From assembly GCA_905221605.1 (NCBI GenBank), contig CAJNDS010000001.1, forward strand, positions 715,025 through 777,524: a stretch of DNA of 62,500 nucleotides, in the 5' to 3' direction. This DNA comes from Symbiodinium natans (taxonomy: Eukaryota > Sar > Dinophyceae > Suessiales > Symbiodiniaceae). This document shows, piece after piece, positions 31,884-42,699 of this stretch. The position numbers and the translations under genes are program-made. The notes beneath the pieces were generated by a model, which worked only from the letters and a program-made list of their open reading frames with translations, ran no database searches and was not told where the DNA came from. Numbering within the stretch: position 1 is the first letter of the stretch; every line of letters begins with the position of its first letter.

Positions 31884-32958
31884 GCTTAGGGCCTTTCAGT
31901 GGGAGGGTTCCAGACCTTCAGGGATATCTTGTCAGGCTTCTGGCACCCTCTTACAGGCTTGGTAGGGGATAGGAAACCCTAAACCCTAAACCCTACATCC
32001 TAAACCCTAAACCCTAAACCCTAAATCCTGAACCCTAAAACCCTAAACCCTAAACCCAAAGCCCTAAACCCTAAACCCTAAACCCTAAACCCTAAACCCT
32101 AAACCCTAAGCCTGTACGCCATCCGGACATCCTCAGCACACCGGTCTCACCAAGCTCCCCACAAAATCTTTGCAACTTCGCACTTCCGGAGCGCATGCTT
32201 TCCCCCCAAAAAAACCCCCAACACAAAGCGCGGTTTAGGGTTTAGGGTTTAGGGTTTAGGGTTTAGGGTTTAGGGTTTAGGGTTTAGGGTTTAGGGTTTT
32301 AGGGTTTATTCCTTGGACCCTTGGGTTTTGGGGACCCTTCTTAAAGATCCTTCAGGTAGTATCAAGTCCATATTCGGAGTGTACTAAGGGGAACCTTTTT
32401 GGGGTACAACCTTAGGGGTAGGAGTCTTATTTACTTGACCACATTCTAGCATAAGTGCGCATAAGAGGCGGGGGGGTAGGGTAGGGTCATAGAGCGGGAT
32501 GCTCAGGGTTCTCGGGGTCTTGGAAGGTTTCTCTGCTTCTTTACGGGGTTTTTTGGGGTTTTCAGCACTGAGCTTGAGCGCCAGGAGGCTCGACGTGGCT
32601 CCGCCTAAACCCCAACCCCTAAACCCTGAATCCTAAGCCCTATATAAGCCCTAAACCCCAAACCCCAAACCCCAAACCCTAAACCCCAAACCCTAAACCC
32701 TAAACCCTAAACCCTAAACCCTAAACCCCGAACCCTCCCTCTCCCTCTGTCCCCGGCCGCGGAGGACGAGGAGGCGGCGGGAAGTACCGGTTCGGGAGCC
32801 TGAGCTGCGGTTTCTTGGGGTTTAGGGTTTAGGGTTTAGGGTTTAGGGTTTAGGGTTTAGGGTTCAGGGTTTAAGGGAAAGTCGTCCCTACACCACCCCA
32901 ACACCCCGAAGGGACGAGTCCGAAACTGAAACTGCCACTCCTCAAATTGTGAGGCGCT

Positions 32959-33600
32959 CCTACACCCATCATAAATGCAAAATCCGGGATATAGTGGAAT
33001 ATATATATATATATATATTGTTTCCACCATTAAATCGTATATTTATTCAGTAGTTAAAATATAGTAAAATATCAGATCACATGCTTCTATTTTTCCGCAT
33101 TATAGTGTATGAAAATTATATAGTATAACGGCGCGTAAATAAAATGAATGAAAAGTACGCGCATTTGTTGTCTTCGTGTTCACTCACACTTTAACCACAA
33201 TTATATAATATGCCCTTTAAGTACCAACAATTATTAATTTCATGCTTTGCTCGCGGGTGTAATTATATTATAGGTGTAGTTCGTTCTCTTCTTATAACCC
33301 GCGATAATATGCTAATGGTGCACAGGAATGACATTAAGAGAGCGATGTGACCACGAATGAAGGTTGTATTCAGTGAATGATTGACCGGTTTTGAGGGGAG
33401 AACGTGATGAATTAGTAATAGAGTGAGCGATATAACGCTCACACCGCTACTTGTGAGGCAGCGCAAACCCCACCGAGCTCCTGCTTCTGAAGGTGACGCG
33501 GGAAAAAGCCTACCCATCATAAATTAATAAATAAATGTGTATATATATATGTACATACATACATATATATATATATTGTCTAAGGATTTAGGGACTTAAA
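32959..33600. other. AT-rich island without telomere-like repeats
   Basis: About 640 bases of strongly AT-rich DNA, with TA runs at 32999-33020 and 33540-33580. The direct repeat ACCCATCATAAAT occurs near both ends (about 32964 and 33512). An 85-residue minus frame (33263-33520) has no recognised family. Composition differs sharply from the flanks, so an insertion or organelle-derived piece is possible. Confidence 0.6.
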
Positions 33601-34021
33601 CAAAAAGGTTTAGGGCAATAGATGTTAAAACACACAATTCAGGAGGGGTTTAGGATTTAGCTTGTAAGAATATCAAATCTGAGCACGTCGGCTGTGAGAC
33701 CACTGAAGCCACTGAACCCAAGCCCACAGGTGTGCAAATCCTAAAACGTAGATAAAGCATTAAAAGACCCTAACGGCCCATGTACATATCTAATACTATA
33801 TGCCTTAGGGCCCAGGTATATATTGGTAGCCCAATAACCATATTATGAGAACGGCACCCTTTTTTGGGTTGAACCAACAAAAGGGAAATGATACAACTGA
33901 ACTACCCTAAACCCTAAACCCTAAACCCTAAACCCTAAACCCTAAACCCTAAACCCTAAACCCTAAACCCGACACCGCACCAAGATATGCTACAGAGGTA
34001 CCGGGGACCCTTATCGGAATC

Positions 34022-34194
34022 TTGGGAGCCCAGCAACCATATTATAGGGTTTAGGGTTTAGGGTTTAGGGTCTAGGGTTTAGGGTTTAGGGTTTAGGGTT
34101 TAGGGTTTAGTTAGGGCACCCTCTTTTTGGTTGGTTAATTTACAGGGGGAACCTTGAACCCAAAAAAGGGAAAAGGGTACCACTGGGCTACCAA
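34022..34194. mobile_element. TTGGTAGCCCAGT-family element split by a TTTAGGG array
   Basis: The left end (CCCAGCAACCATATTAT) is followed directly by a TTTAGGG array (34045-34109). The normal interior and the right end CACTGGGCTACCAA follow. Confidence 0.82.
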
Positions 34195-34198
34195 GGAA

Positions 34199-34310
34199 CC
34201 CTAAGGGTCCATGTACCTAAATGGGGAATACTTGGGCCCTGAAGTCCCTATTTAGGAGGAGGTACTTTAAGGCCCAAATACTCGCTATTTAGGTACATGG
34301 ACCCTTAGGG
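34199..34310. mobile_element. Palindromic 112-bp element CCCTAAGGGTCCATGTACC
   Basis: A run of 24 bases at the left (from CCCTAAGGGTCCATGTACCT) is repeated exactly as its reverse complement at the right end. It can fold into one hairpin. It lies directly beside the element at 34022-34194. Confidence 0.82.
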
Positions 34311-34404
34311 GACTACTTGTTCAAGACCCAGTCGCTCTTCTCGGTTCCGGAGCGAAGCTGGAGAAGTCACGGGGCGGAGGCCTGCTTTTTTTGGGGGCTT
34401 AGGG

Positions 34405-34575
34405 TTTCGGGTTTAGGGGTTTAGGGGTTTAGGGGTTTAGGGGTTTAGGGGTTTAGGGGTTTAGGGGTTTAGGGGTTTAGGGGTTTAGGGGTTCAGGGTT
34501 TAGGGGTTTAGGGGTTTAGGGGTTTAGGGGTGTAGGGGTTTAGGGGTTTAGGGGTTTCGGGGTTTAGGGGTTTAG
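34405..34575. repeat. 8-bp (GGGGTTTA)n array
   Basis: About 20 units of an 8-bp telomere-like variant. Confidence 0.93.
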
Positions 34576-35485
34576 GGTTTAGGGTATAGGGAGGGTTTAG
34601 GGGGCAAGGTTCATGACTTTGGTCTAGGGCTTGTAGGGTTTAGGTCTTCGGGGTGTGCGGGCACTGGCTAAGGTCGAGCCAACTTCGCAAGAGCCGCATA
34701 AACGGGCTCATGGTGTGTGCCAGCCACGGAGAGCTACCATTCCTTCTTAAACTTCTGAAAACATATTCATATGTTTACGATAATAGGGGTACCTTAATGG
34801 GGTCCTTTATTTAAAGGGGATCCTACTATTTGGGGGTCTATATTAGAGGTCCCCTATTTGCGTAAACTCCCATATTCCGAAATGCGTCCTCTAAGGCGGA
34901 AAATGTCCCAAGGACCTACCTATGGTACTCAAACGAAATGCTCGGAAAAGTCCGTATAAGAGGGTACGCAATGTGGCGGTCTAGGTACCTGCCCAGGGCT
35001 GGAAGATTTCCTATAAACACCATACTATTAATCGGCCACAAGGCCCGGGTCTCTTCCTGGACCTATAGGGAAAAATGTTCGACATTTCCCGGAACGAGTT
35101 TCCCATAATCAAGAACAAAATATCAGCTAAGGGGATTGGAAGGCCGTCTGCCAGCGCGCAGTGTATATTTAGATTTAGAGTTGAGGAAAGGGAAGGAGAA
35201 CCTCTGCCACCCTAAACCCTAAACCCTAAACCCTAAACCCTAAACCCTATACCCTAGACTGTACCATGCCTCTTAGGGTAGTTACGTGGTCCCTTAGTAA
35301 GGGGCCCTTACATGGGGACCCCTCATATACCTCTATTATATACACTAAAGAACCCAAACGGGCCAAGGGGGCCATACAGCAGCACCCTGTGAAGGAGGTA
35401 AGGGACCACGTGAACAGATGGACCTCGGTACCCTTGGATGTGCCCCAACACCCAAAGCCTAACCCTTTGACAATATTTTTTTCAG

Positions 35486-35551
35486 ATGGCAGTTGCGGTT
35501 GGTTCCCAGCATCGTCCCTGAAGAAGGGTCATGTAGCGGGGTGGAGTGAAG
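35486..35551 (+). CDS. Possible plus-strand exon with SH3-like end motif
   Basis: A 66-nt segment has textbook signals on the plus strand: a pyrimidine-rich acceptor ending TTTTTTTCAG and an AAG/GTACGT donor. It encodes DGSCGWFPASSLKKGHVAG in the only open frame; GWFPASSL resembles the end of an SH3 domain. It would be one of the few plus-strand exons in the window. No neighbouring exons could be chained. Confidence 0.35.
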
Positions 35552-35963
35552 GTACGTAATTTCCCTACCTATTCCTAAACCCTAAACCCTAAACCCTGAA
35601 CCCCGAACCCTAACCCTAAACCCTAAACCCTATCCCTCAACCCTGAACCCCAAACCCGAAATCCTAAACCCGAAGCCCTAAACCCGAAACCCTAAACCCT
35701 AAACCCTTCTTCCACAACCACAAAAAAAGCGACGAAGCCTCTGGCGGGCCGCGGGCTCCTCCTGGCGCCATCTCTTGGGGCTTCCCGGGGGCCCCCCAAT
35801 TTCCAGAAATTGGGGGTTTAGGGTTTAGGGTTTAGGGTTTGGGGTTTGGGGTTTAGGGTTTGGGGGTTTAGGGTTTAGGGTTTGGGGTTTGGGGTTTGGT
35901 GTTTGGGGTTTGGGGGTTTAGGGTTTTCTGTATAGGCATTTTGGGGTTTAGGGGTTTAGGGTC

Positions 35964-36078
35964 TACTTGGAGGTTCACGGGTATAGCCGTCGGTACTCTT
36001 GAAGGTTATAGCCAGTTGTAACCATGCAGTTACCCTACCATTAGAACCTAGCCACAACAACCCATGAACCTCCAAGTA
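35964..36078. mobile_element. TACTTGGAGGTTCATGG-ended inverted-repeat element
   Basis: Ends TACTTGGAGGTTCACGGG and CCCATGAACCTCCAAGTA are inverted repeats. Small, non-coding. Family members also lie at 37207-37389, 42301-42393, 45324-45468, 48494-48667, 49638-49744, 52418-52562 and 53003-53130 (truncated), with fragments at 24369 and 41570-41815. Confidence 0.85.
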
Positions 36079-36571
36079 AGGTTCATGGGCTGAGGGTTTG
36101 GAGACGAAGCCCTAAACCCTAAACCCTAATCCTCAACCCTCAACCCTCAACCCTACACCCTAAACCCTAAACCCTAAACCCAAAACCCTAAACTCCGAGG
36201 GTTGACGACCCCCAAAGCCCTGACGGGCTAGAGACCTCGGCGTGGGAACTTGGGTTTAGGGTTTACATCAGGCGAAGTTTAGGGCAAGTTTAGGATTTCG
36301 AGGGTTTGTAGGGTTTAGGGTTCAGGGTTCAGGGTTCAGGGTTTAGGGTTTAGGGTTTAGGGCCGGGCTTGCAGGGTTTACAGGGTTTACCGGGTTTTCG
36401 TGTCTACAGGGTAGGGCTTGCAGAGCTTGCAGGGTTTACAGGGTTCTAGGGCGTATACAGTTTGTAGGGGTTTCGTGGTTAGGTTTATAGGGTTCATAGG
36501 GTTTACAGGGTTCATGGGGTTTACAGGGTTCATAGGGATATGGGGCTTTTAGGTTTTCTATTGTTTCGTGG

Positions 36572-39500
36572 TTAGGCGAAGATCTTCAACGCAGCCTTGG
36601 CCGCTGTGGGCGTGGTGCCGCGCTGCTCCTCGTACTCCTTGGCTTGGCGTGCTGGGAGAATTCGGCTTTCGGGTTTTAGGGCTTGGCGGGGATTTAGGGG
36701 GTTTAGGGGAGGTTTAGGGGGGTTTGCGGGGTTCAGGGGGTTTAGGGGTTGAGGGGTTTAGGGGTTGAGGGGTTGAGGGTTGAGATTCCTCAAGAGTGCA
36801 TACTCTCAAGATAGGGCTCGCCAGACCCTATAGAACCCTCAAACCCTAAACCCTATACGCTCTACACACCCACAGTTTTTGGGGTTGAGAGCTGAGGGGT
36901 TGAGGGTTCAAAAGGCCTGAGTCTGAGTTGATGCCCTACGTAGGGCCACAGGGTCCCACCCAAACCTTTATCTCCAAGCTGAGGATTCATTGGGTTTAGG
37001 GTTTAGGGTTTAGGGTTTCAGGGTTCAGGGTTTAGGGTTTAGGGTTTAGGGTTTAGGGTTTAGGGTTTAGGGTTTAGGGTTTAGGGTTTAGGGTTTAGGG
37101 TTTAGGGTTTAGGGTTTAGGGTTTAGGGTTTAGGGTTTAGGGTTTAGGGTTTAGGGTTTAGGGAACCGACAACACACAACTAAGAGCTGGAGCTCCGACT
37201 CATGACTACTTGGAGGCTCATGGGGAGGTAATACCTCCATAGGCACACAAGCTGTAGCCCTAAACCCTAAACCCTAAACCCTAAACCCTAAACCCTAAAC
37301 CCTAAACCCTAAACCCTAAACCCTAAACCCTAAACCCCTAAACCCGAAATCCTACACCCAATTACAAGTATCCATGGGGCCTCTAAGTAGAGCCCTTCCA
37401 GCCCCTGCCCGAAACCCTAAACCCTAAACCCCTACAACCCTAATCCCGAAATTCTGCACCCCTAAAACCCTAAACCCCAAACCCCAACCCTATACCCCTA
37501 CAATCCTAAACCCTAAACCCCTACAAACCCTATAATCCTATAGCCCGAACCCTTTATAACCCTAAACCCTACAACCCTATAGCCCCAAACACCAACCCTA
37601 TAACCTCTACAACTCCTATAAACCCTATAACTCTAAACCCTAAATCCCCCTGACCGCCGCCCCGGTGCCAGGTGCTTCTGAAGCGCCTGTCAGCACGATT
37701 GAGGTTTCGGGTTTAGGGTTTAGGGTTCAGGGTGGAGGTATTAGTGTTTAGGGTTGAGGTATGGGTTTAGGGTTTAGGGTTTAGAGTTTAGGGTTTAGGG
37801 TCTAGGGTCTAGGGTCTAGGGTTTAGGGTTTAGGGTGTAGGGTTTAGGGTGTAGGGTTGAGGTATGGGTAGGGTTGAGGTATGGGTAGGGTTTATTATGC
37901 TCAGAGGTTAGGGTTTGGGGCTTCAGGCTCTTCGGGGTACGTAAAGCTCTACACACAACCTACAAATAGCCAGGATAACACAAGGTTATGGCTGCAGCAA
38001 GACATGGCTAACACTATAAGTTTCCCGAACCGTAAACCCTAAACCCTAAACCCTAAACCCTAAACCCTAAACTCTGAACCCTAAAACCTGAACCATAAGC
38101 TGAAACCCTGAAGCGCTGGTCCTCGAAACTGCTAAGCTCCTCGACCCCTAAGCCCCTTAACCCTAAACCCTAAACCCTAAACTTTAAACCCTAAACCCTA
38201 AACCCTAAACCCTAAACCCCAACACCCCAAGCTAAGAGGCTCAAAAGCTCTCATGTGTGGGGAACCGAATCCCCAAATTTCAGGCATGCCCTGCAGAGCT
38301 TACGGCTTCAGGAACCCTAAACCCTAAACCCTAAACCCTAGACCCTAAACCCTAAACCCTAGACCCTAAACCCTAAACCCTAAACCCTAAACCCGATCAG
38401 GTTGGGTTTTGCGTTTTGGGGGCTTTGAAGTTCGAGGGCACTTCGGGTCTAGGGCCCTCAAAACGCCAAGGGTTCTGGGGCTTTGGGGATTTTGGGGGGG
38501 TTGCGGGCGTTTTGGTCGGGTTTTGGGTTTTGGGGGGTGTTTTGGGGGGTTTGGGGGTTTGTTGGGGGTGCTTGTTGGGGTTTTTGGGGCGTTTAGGCGT
38601 TGAGGGGTTTCGGGGGTTTGGGGGGGGGGGGTTGGGTCTCGAGGGTTAGTAGGGCGGCAGGATTCTAGTTCTGGGTTTGTAAGGCTTCAGGATTCCGGTC
38701 TCAAACAGGAAATTTGGTACCCAAACGCGAAGTTCCAAACCTTGAGCCCGAACCTAACCCCCCCCCCTCTTTCCCACAAGATCTCTCATGATCTCTCGCT
38801 CTCTCTCACACACCCGCACACCTACGCGCCCCGCCCCCGTCTTTGCGCACAAGCCCCCCCACAACCCCCCCACAACCCCCCCACAACCCCCCCACAACCC
38901 CCCCACAACCCCCCACAACCCCCCCCCACCCCCCCACAACCCCCCACCCCCCCCCACCCCCCCCCCAAACCCCCCCCCAACCCCCCCCCCCAACCCCCCC
39001 CCCCCCACCCCCCCCCACCCCCCCCCCCACCCCCCCCCCACCCCCCCCCCAACCCCCCCCCCAACCCCCCCCCAAACCCCCCCCCAACCCCCCCCCAACC
39101 CACCCCCACAACCCACCCCCAACCCCCCCCCCAACCCCCCCCCCAACCCCCCCCCCCCCACCCCCCCAACCCCCCCACCCCCCCAACCCCCCCCCACCCC
39201 CCAACCCCCCCAACCCCCCCAACCCCCCCAACCCCAACCCCCCCAACCCCCCCAACCCCCCCAACCCCCCCCAAAAAAAACAATTGGCTGACCCTCAACC
39301 CTAAACCCTACACCCTAAACCCGAAACCCTAAATTCCAGCAAGATTCACCCGCAAATCCCCAAAGCTCATAAAATTCCGGCCTCCAAGCTTGCGCTTTGG
39401 AGGTGCAGCGGTACGTCCTCCCTCCTGGTCTGAGGTCGGCATTCAAAGGGCACTTATCATAGGGCTTTTGGGCTAATGAGTTTAGGGTTTGGGGCTAGGG

Positions 39501-40721
39501 TTTAGGGTTTAGAGTTTCGGGTTTAGGGCTTATAGCTGTTAGGCCTTGGACATCTGGGAGGGGGGGAATGTGTCGACTCTTACACCCTAAACCCTAAACC
39601 CTAAACCCTAAACCCTAAACCCCAATGTGGGGATGGGAGCCGACATGGCGAATCAAGCCATGCAATCTGTGCCTCCTTTCCATGGTCGATGGGTGGAATG
39701 TCAAACTGGTACTCCGGAGGTTTAGGGTTTAGGGTTAAGGGTTTAGGGTTTAGGGTCACCAGCAGCAGTTGCTTTGTGGCGTCAGGTTGGCCTCGCTGGT
39801 TACGAGCCGCCTCAACCAGCACGTTCCTAAACCCGAAACCCGAAACCCTAAACCCTGAACCCTGAACCCCAAACCCCAAACCCCAAACCCTAAACCCTGA
39901 ACCCTAAACCCCTGGACTCTCTCGTTGAGGTTGTTAAACTTCTCATACATTAGCAGCAGACTTGCGGGGCTCCTGGCAGTTTTACTGGGGTCCGAAACCC
40001 CAAACCCCAAACCCCAAACCCCAAACCCCAAACCCCAAACCCCAAACCCCAAACCCTAAACCCTAAACCCTAAACGTCTAGGGTTTAGGAGCTTGGGGCT
40101 GAAGGCAAGCTTCGTGTTAGTTCAGCGCCTAAGTTTAGGGCTCATAGAGAAGGTGCCCACAAAAAAAGGGTGGGGTACGGGTTGCTAGGTAATTTAGGGT
40201 TTAGGGTTTAGGGTTTAGGGTTTAGGGTTTAGGGTTGCATCCCCTGTGCCCCACACCCCGAAACCCCGAGCTATCCCAAACCCTATACTATACCCTGAAC
40301 CCCAAAGCTTAAACTCCAAAGCCAGACCCGGGACCCCAAACCCTATATAAGCCCGATGCCCCAAACCCCAAACCCAGAACACCACACCCCAGTCTCCAAA
40401 CAGCCCGAAACCCTAAACCCAAAAGAGCTAAACCCAAAACAGCCCAAAACTCTAGACTCAGGACAACCCAAAACCACAAACACAAAACTACCCAGAACCC
40501 TAAGCCCCAAAACAACCTAAAACCCTACTAAGCCCTGAACAACCAAATCAAACCAAAACCCCAAACCCCAAACCCTAAGCCCCAAGCTCCAAACCATAAA
40601 TCCTAAACCCCAAACCCCAGAGCAACAACCCTAAACTCCAAATCAGACATCTCAAACCCCAGTCTGCATGAGGCGCGTGGGTCCTCTTGGAGTAGAGCTC
40701 CGTGATCTTCTTCAGCACGGC
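36572..40721 (-). CDS. Multi-exon gene of unknown function
   Basis: Exons in minus order: 40668-40721 (AVLKKITELYSKRTHAPH, GC donor), 39912-39984 (KTARSPASLLLMYEKF...), 39760-39826 (NVLVEAARNQRGQPDATK..., GT donor), about 39625-39711 (YQFDIPPIDHGKEAQIAW), 38234-38290 (GMPEIWGFGSPHMRAFEPL) and a terminal exon at 36572-36651 (RQAKEYEEQRGTTPTAAKAA... ending ALKIFA and TAA). The 39826 to 39711 join is phase-perfect. Other islands between, such as about 39345-39430 (APPKRKLGGRNFM) and 38108-38131, may be further exons. Introns hold telomere-like repeats and the C-rich tract. The family is not recognised, and whether all of these belong to one gene is inference. Confidence 0.55.
36994..37165. repeat. 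TTTAGGG array, with an opposite-strand array at 37257-37345
   Basis: About 23 GGGTTTA units, then 90 bases later about 11 CCCTAAA units. The second array lies inside an inverted-repeat element (37207-37389). Confidence 0.93.
37207..37389. mobile_element. TACTTGGAGG-family element with a CCCTAAA core
   Basis: Ends TACTTGGAGGCTCATGG and CATGGGGCCTCTAAGTA enclose about 11 CCCTAAA units (37257-37345) in place of the usual interior. Confidence 0.75.
38840..39272. repeat. 430-bp C-run tract with single A spacers
   Basis: Nearly only C with single or double A (CCCCCCAA, CCCCCACAA). The proline-rich and glycine-rich frames over it are artefacts. It lies between exon candidates of the unknown gene at 36.6-40.7 kb. 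Confidence 0.95.
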
Positions 40722-41818
40722 CTCCGCCCCCACAAGGGCATATTTAGGGTTCATTAGGGTTTAGGGTTTAGGGCGGTTAATGTAAGCCCCAAGCTAAAGA
40801 GCTTTGTTCTTACAGGTTGCTTCAGAACCTTCTAGATCTGAGGGGAGGGTCAAAAGGAGCAGTCAGGGCAGCAGCCCCCTGAGAAAGATGCTGCGTGTCT
40901 GTGTCCACAGACCGGGCCTGTTTCTGCCAACCAGGTCTCAAAACACAACGAGAGTCCCCCCGAGGTCTGGCACGCCGCCATTAACATATTCTTCCTGATA
41001 AGGGCAATTTCTAGGGATTATTACCCTTGTTTTTTGGGAGGGGGGGTTCTTCAGCAAATACTAAAGACTGCCTTTAAGGGAACCCTCAGCATGCAGAAGT
41101 GCTAGCACCCATGACACAAGCGTCTGAAGCGGGATTTCGGATTAGGATTTTTGAAGCCCGGATCTGAGATCCCTAAACCCTGAACCCACGGTTTAGGGTT
41201 TAGGGTCTAGGGTCTAGGGTTTAGGGTCTCGAAACGCTGAACTGCACACAAGGCTACCCCGAGTGTGATACACTACTCGCCGAGACCCACCGGCAGAACC
41301 CCAAACGGGGCACAAAGAGATTTGAGCTTAGGGTTTAGGGTTCGGGCTTAAGCTTCAGGGCTTTTGGAGTAGGGTTTAGGTTTTAGAGTCTGAGGCTTCA
41401 GGGCGTCAAAGGTTTTCAAGGGCAAAGCAAAGATCTGGAGTGATTCCTGGGTGGGGTTTCGGGCTCAGGGCGGGGAGACTTCAAGGACTTCGAGGCTTTA
41501 AGGCAAACAGAGGGTCTCAGGCTGTGGGCTCTGACTTAGGCTTTCTGGATGGGACCGCATTCTTGCAGGTTCAGGGTACTTCGTAACCCAGTCTGCGTGT
41601 AGCTTTAACCCACACAAAAAGCCCCTTAGCTACCCTAGTAGGGTTATAATTCATAGTTGGGTTATAAGTGCAGTTCTAATTCTAGGTTGGCCCTTAAAAC
41701 CCTCTGAAAAATATTCCTGAATATGATCCTGTTGAACCCAATAAGGGGAAATATAAAATGTCCCAAGGGCCTACCTAGAATTGGGTTGTCAAGTACCATG
41801 AACCTTCAAGTAGGGGCC

Positions 41819-42691
41819 GCAAAGCTCTGGTTGCCTCGCGCTGTCCACTCTGCTGAAGCGTCTTCGCCGCCTTGAACGGGCCAAGCTTGCGATGTGGTAA
41901 CCCTAAACCCTAAACCCTAAACCCTATATTCTCTTGGTGTTCAGGGTGTGGCAGAACAGGACACCGCAAAACCCTAAATGCCCTAAGCGCAGCCATCCCA
42001 AAGTCCTCAAACCCACTAAGCCCTCAACCCAGAACCCGAAAACCTGAACCCTAAAACCCTAAGCCCGAAAGCTCTAAACCCTAAACCCTAAACCCTACAG
42101 CCCTAAACCCTAAACCCAAAGCCCCCTAAACCCTACACCCTAAACCCTAAACCCGAAGCCCTAAACCCTAGGCCACCTTCTCACCGACGCCGCGGCTGAG
42201 CGCCGATGCCTGGCGTCGTTCAGCCTGAGGGTTGGATGACATGACTTGCTTGGAGGTCTGGGGGTTTGGGGTTTAGGGTTTAGGGTTTAGGGTTTAGGGT
42301 TACTAGGAGGTCATGGGTAGTTAGAAGTTTTCATCATGTTAACTACACTGATAACTTCATGGCTACTTACAACTACCCACGAACCTGCAAGTGGAGGTTG
42401 AGGACTTGCGGGGCTTTTAGAGGGTTTCTCGGGATTTTTAGAAGGGCTTGAGAGGGCGTTGTATGGTCTGTCGGGGTTTTATTGGTTTTATTAGCGTTTA
42501 TCAAGGTTTTGTAGGGCTTAGCTTAAGGAGTTATAGGGTTTTGTTGTTTTTTTTTTTTTATGCGGTTTATGGGGTTTGGGGGTTGAGGGTCTTCTGGGTT
42601 CCTGGTAGCTCCATCCGAAAGGGGTATAGGGAATGTCGTTGCATCCCTTGAGGAATTCAATGCCAGTCCTATGTGCCTGAAGCCCCAGGAC
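41819..42691 (-). CDS. Three-exon segment of an unknown gene
   Basis: The exon at 42602-42691 (VLGLQAHRTGIEFLKGC, NDIPYTPFGWSYQ; GA donor) joins in phase 0 to 42185-42224 (AERRQASALSRGV, consensus GTGAGA donor). That exon joins in phase 1 to about 41819-41885 (AWPVQGGEDASAEWTARGNQ). The joins keep one frame through all three islands, which supports a real gene. Both introns contain TTTAGGG-type DNA and one contains an inverted-repeat element (42301-42393). Product unknown; the 3' limit of the last exon is approximate. Confidence 0.52.
42301..42393. mobile_element. TACTTGGAGG-family element
   Basis: Short member with ends TACTAGGAGGTCATGGGTAG and CTACCCACGAACCTGCAAGT. It sits in an intron of the unknown gene at 41.8-42.7 kb. 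Confidence 0.75.
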
Positions 42692-42699
42692 CTTAAGAT

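Larger units (their letters stand above)
28507..35400. other. Repeat-dominated stretch upstream of Ubl-LRR gene 1
   Basis: The first 60 bases are the gene's 5' flank, similar to that of gene 2. Beyond are TTTAGGG arrays, inverted-repeat elements and short islands (for example 29180-29258, 30470-30545, 32105-32200, 34640-34740) that are open on one or both strands. None could be joined in phase or recognised. Confidence 0.45.

Noticed and set aside
33263-33520. 85-residue frame in the AT-rich island
   Set aside because: No recognised content; a frame of this size can arise by chance and no splice context supports it.
38742-39332. Proline-rich and glycine-rich frames of 150-196 residues
   Set aside because: Translations of the C/A homopolymer-like tract; all frames on both strands are open.
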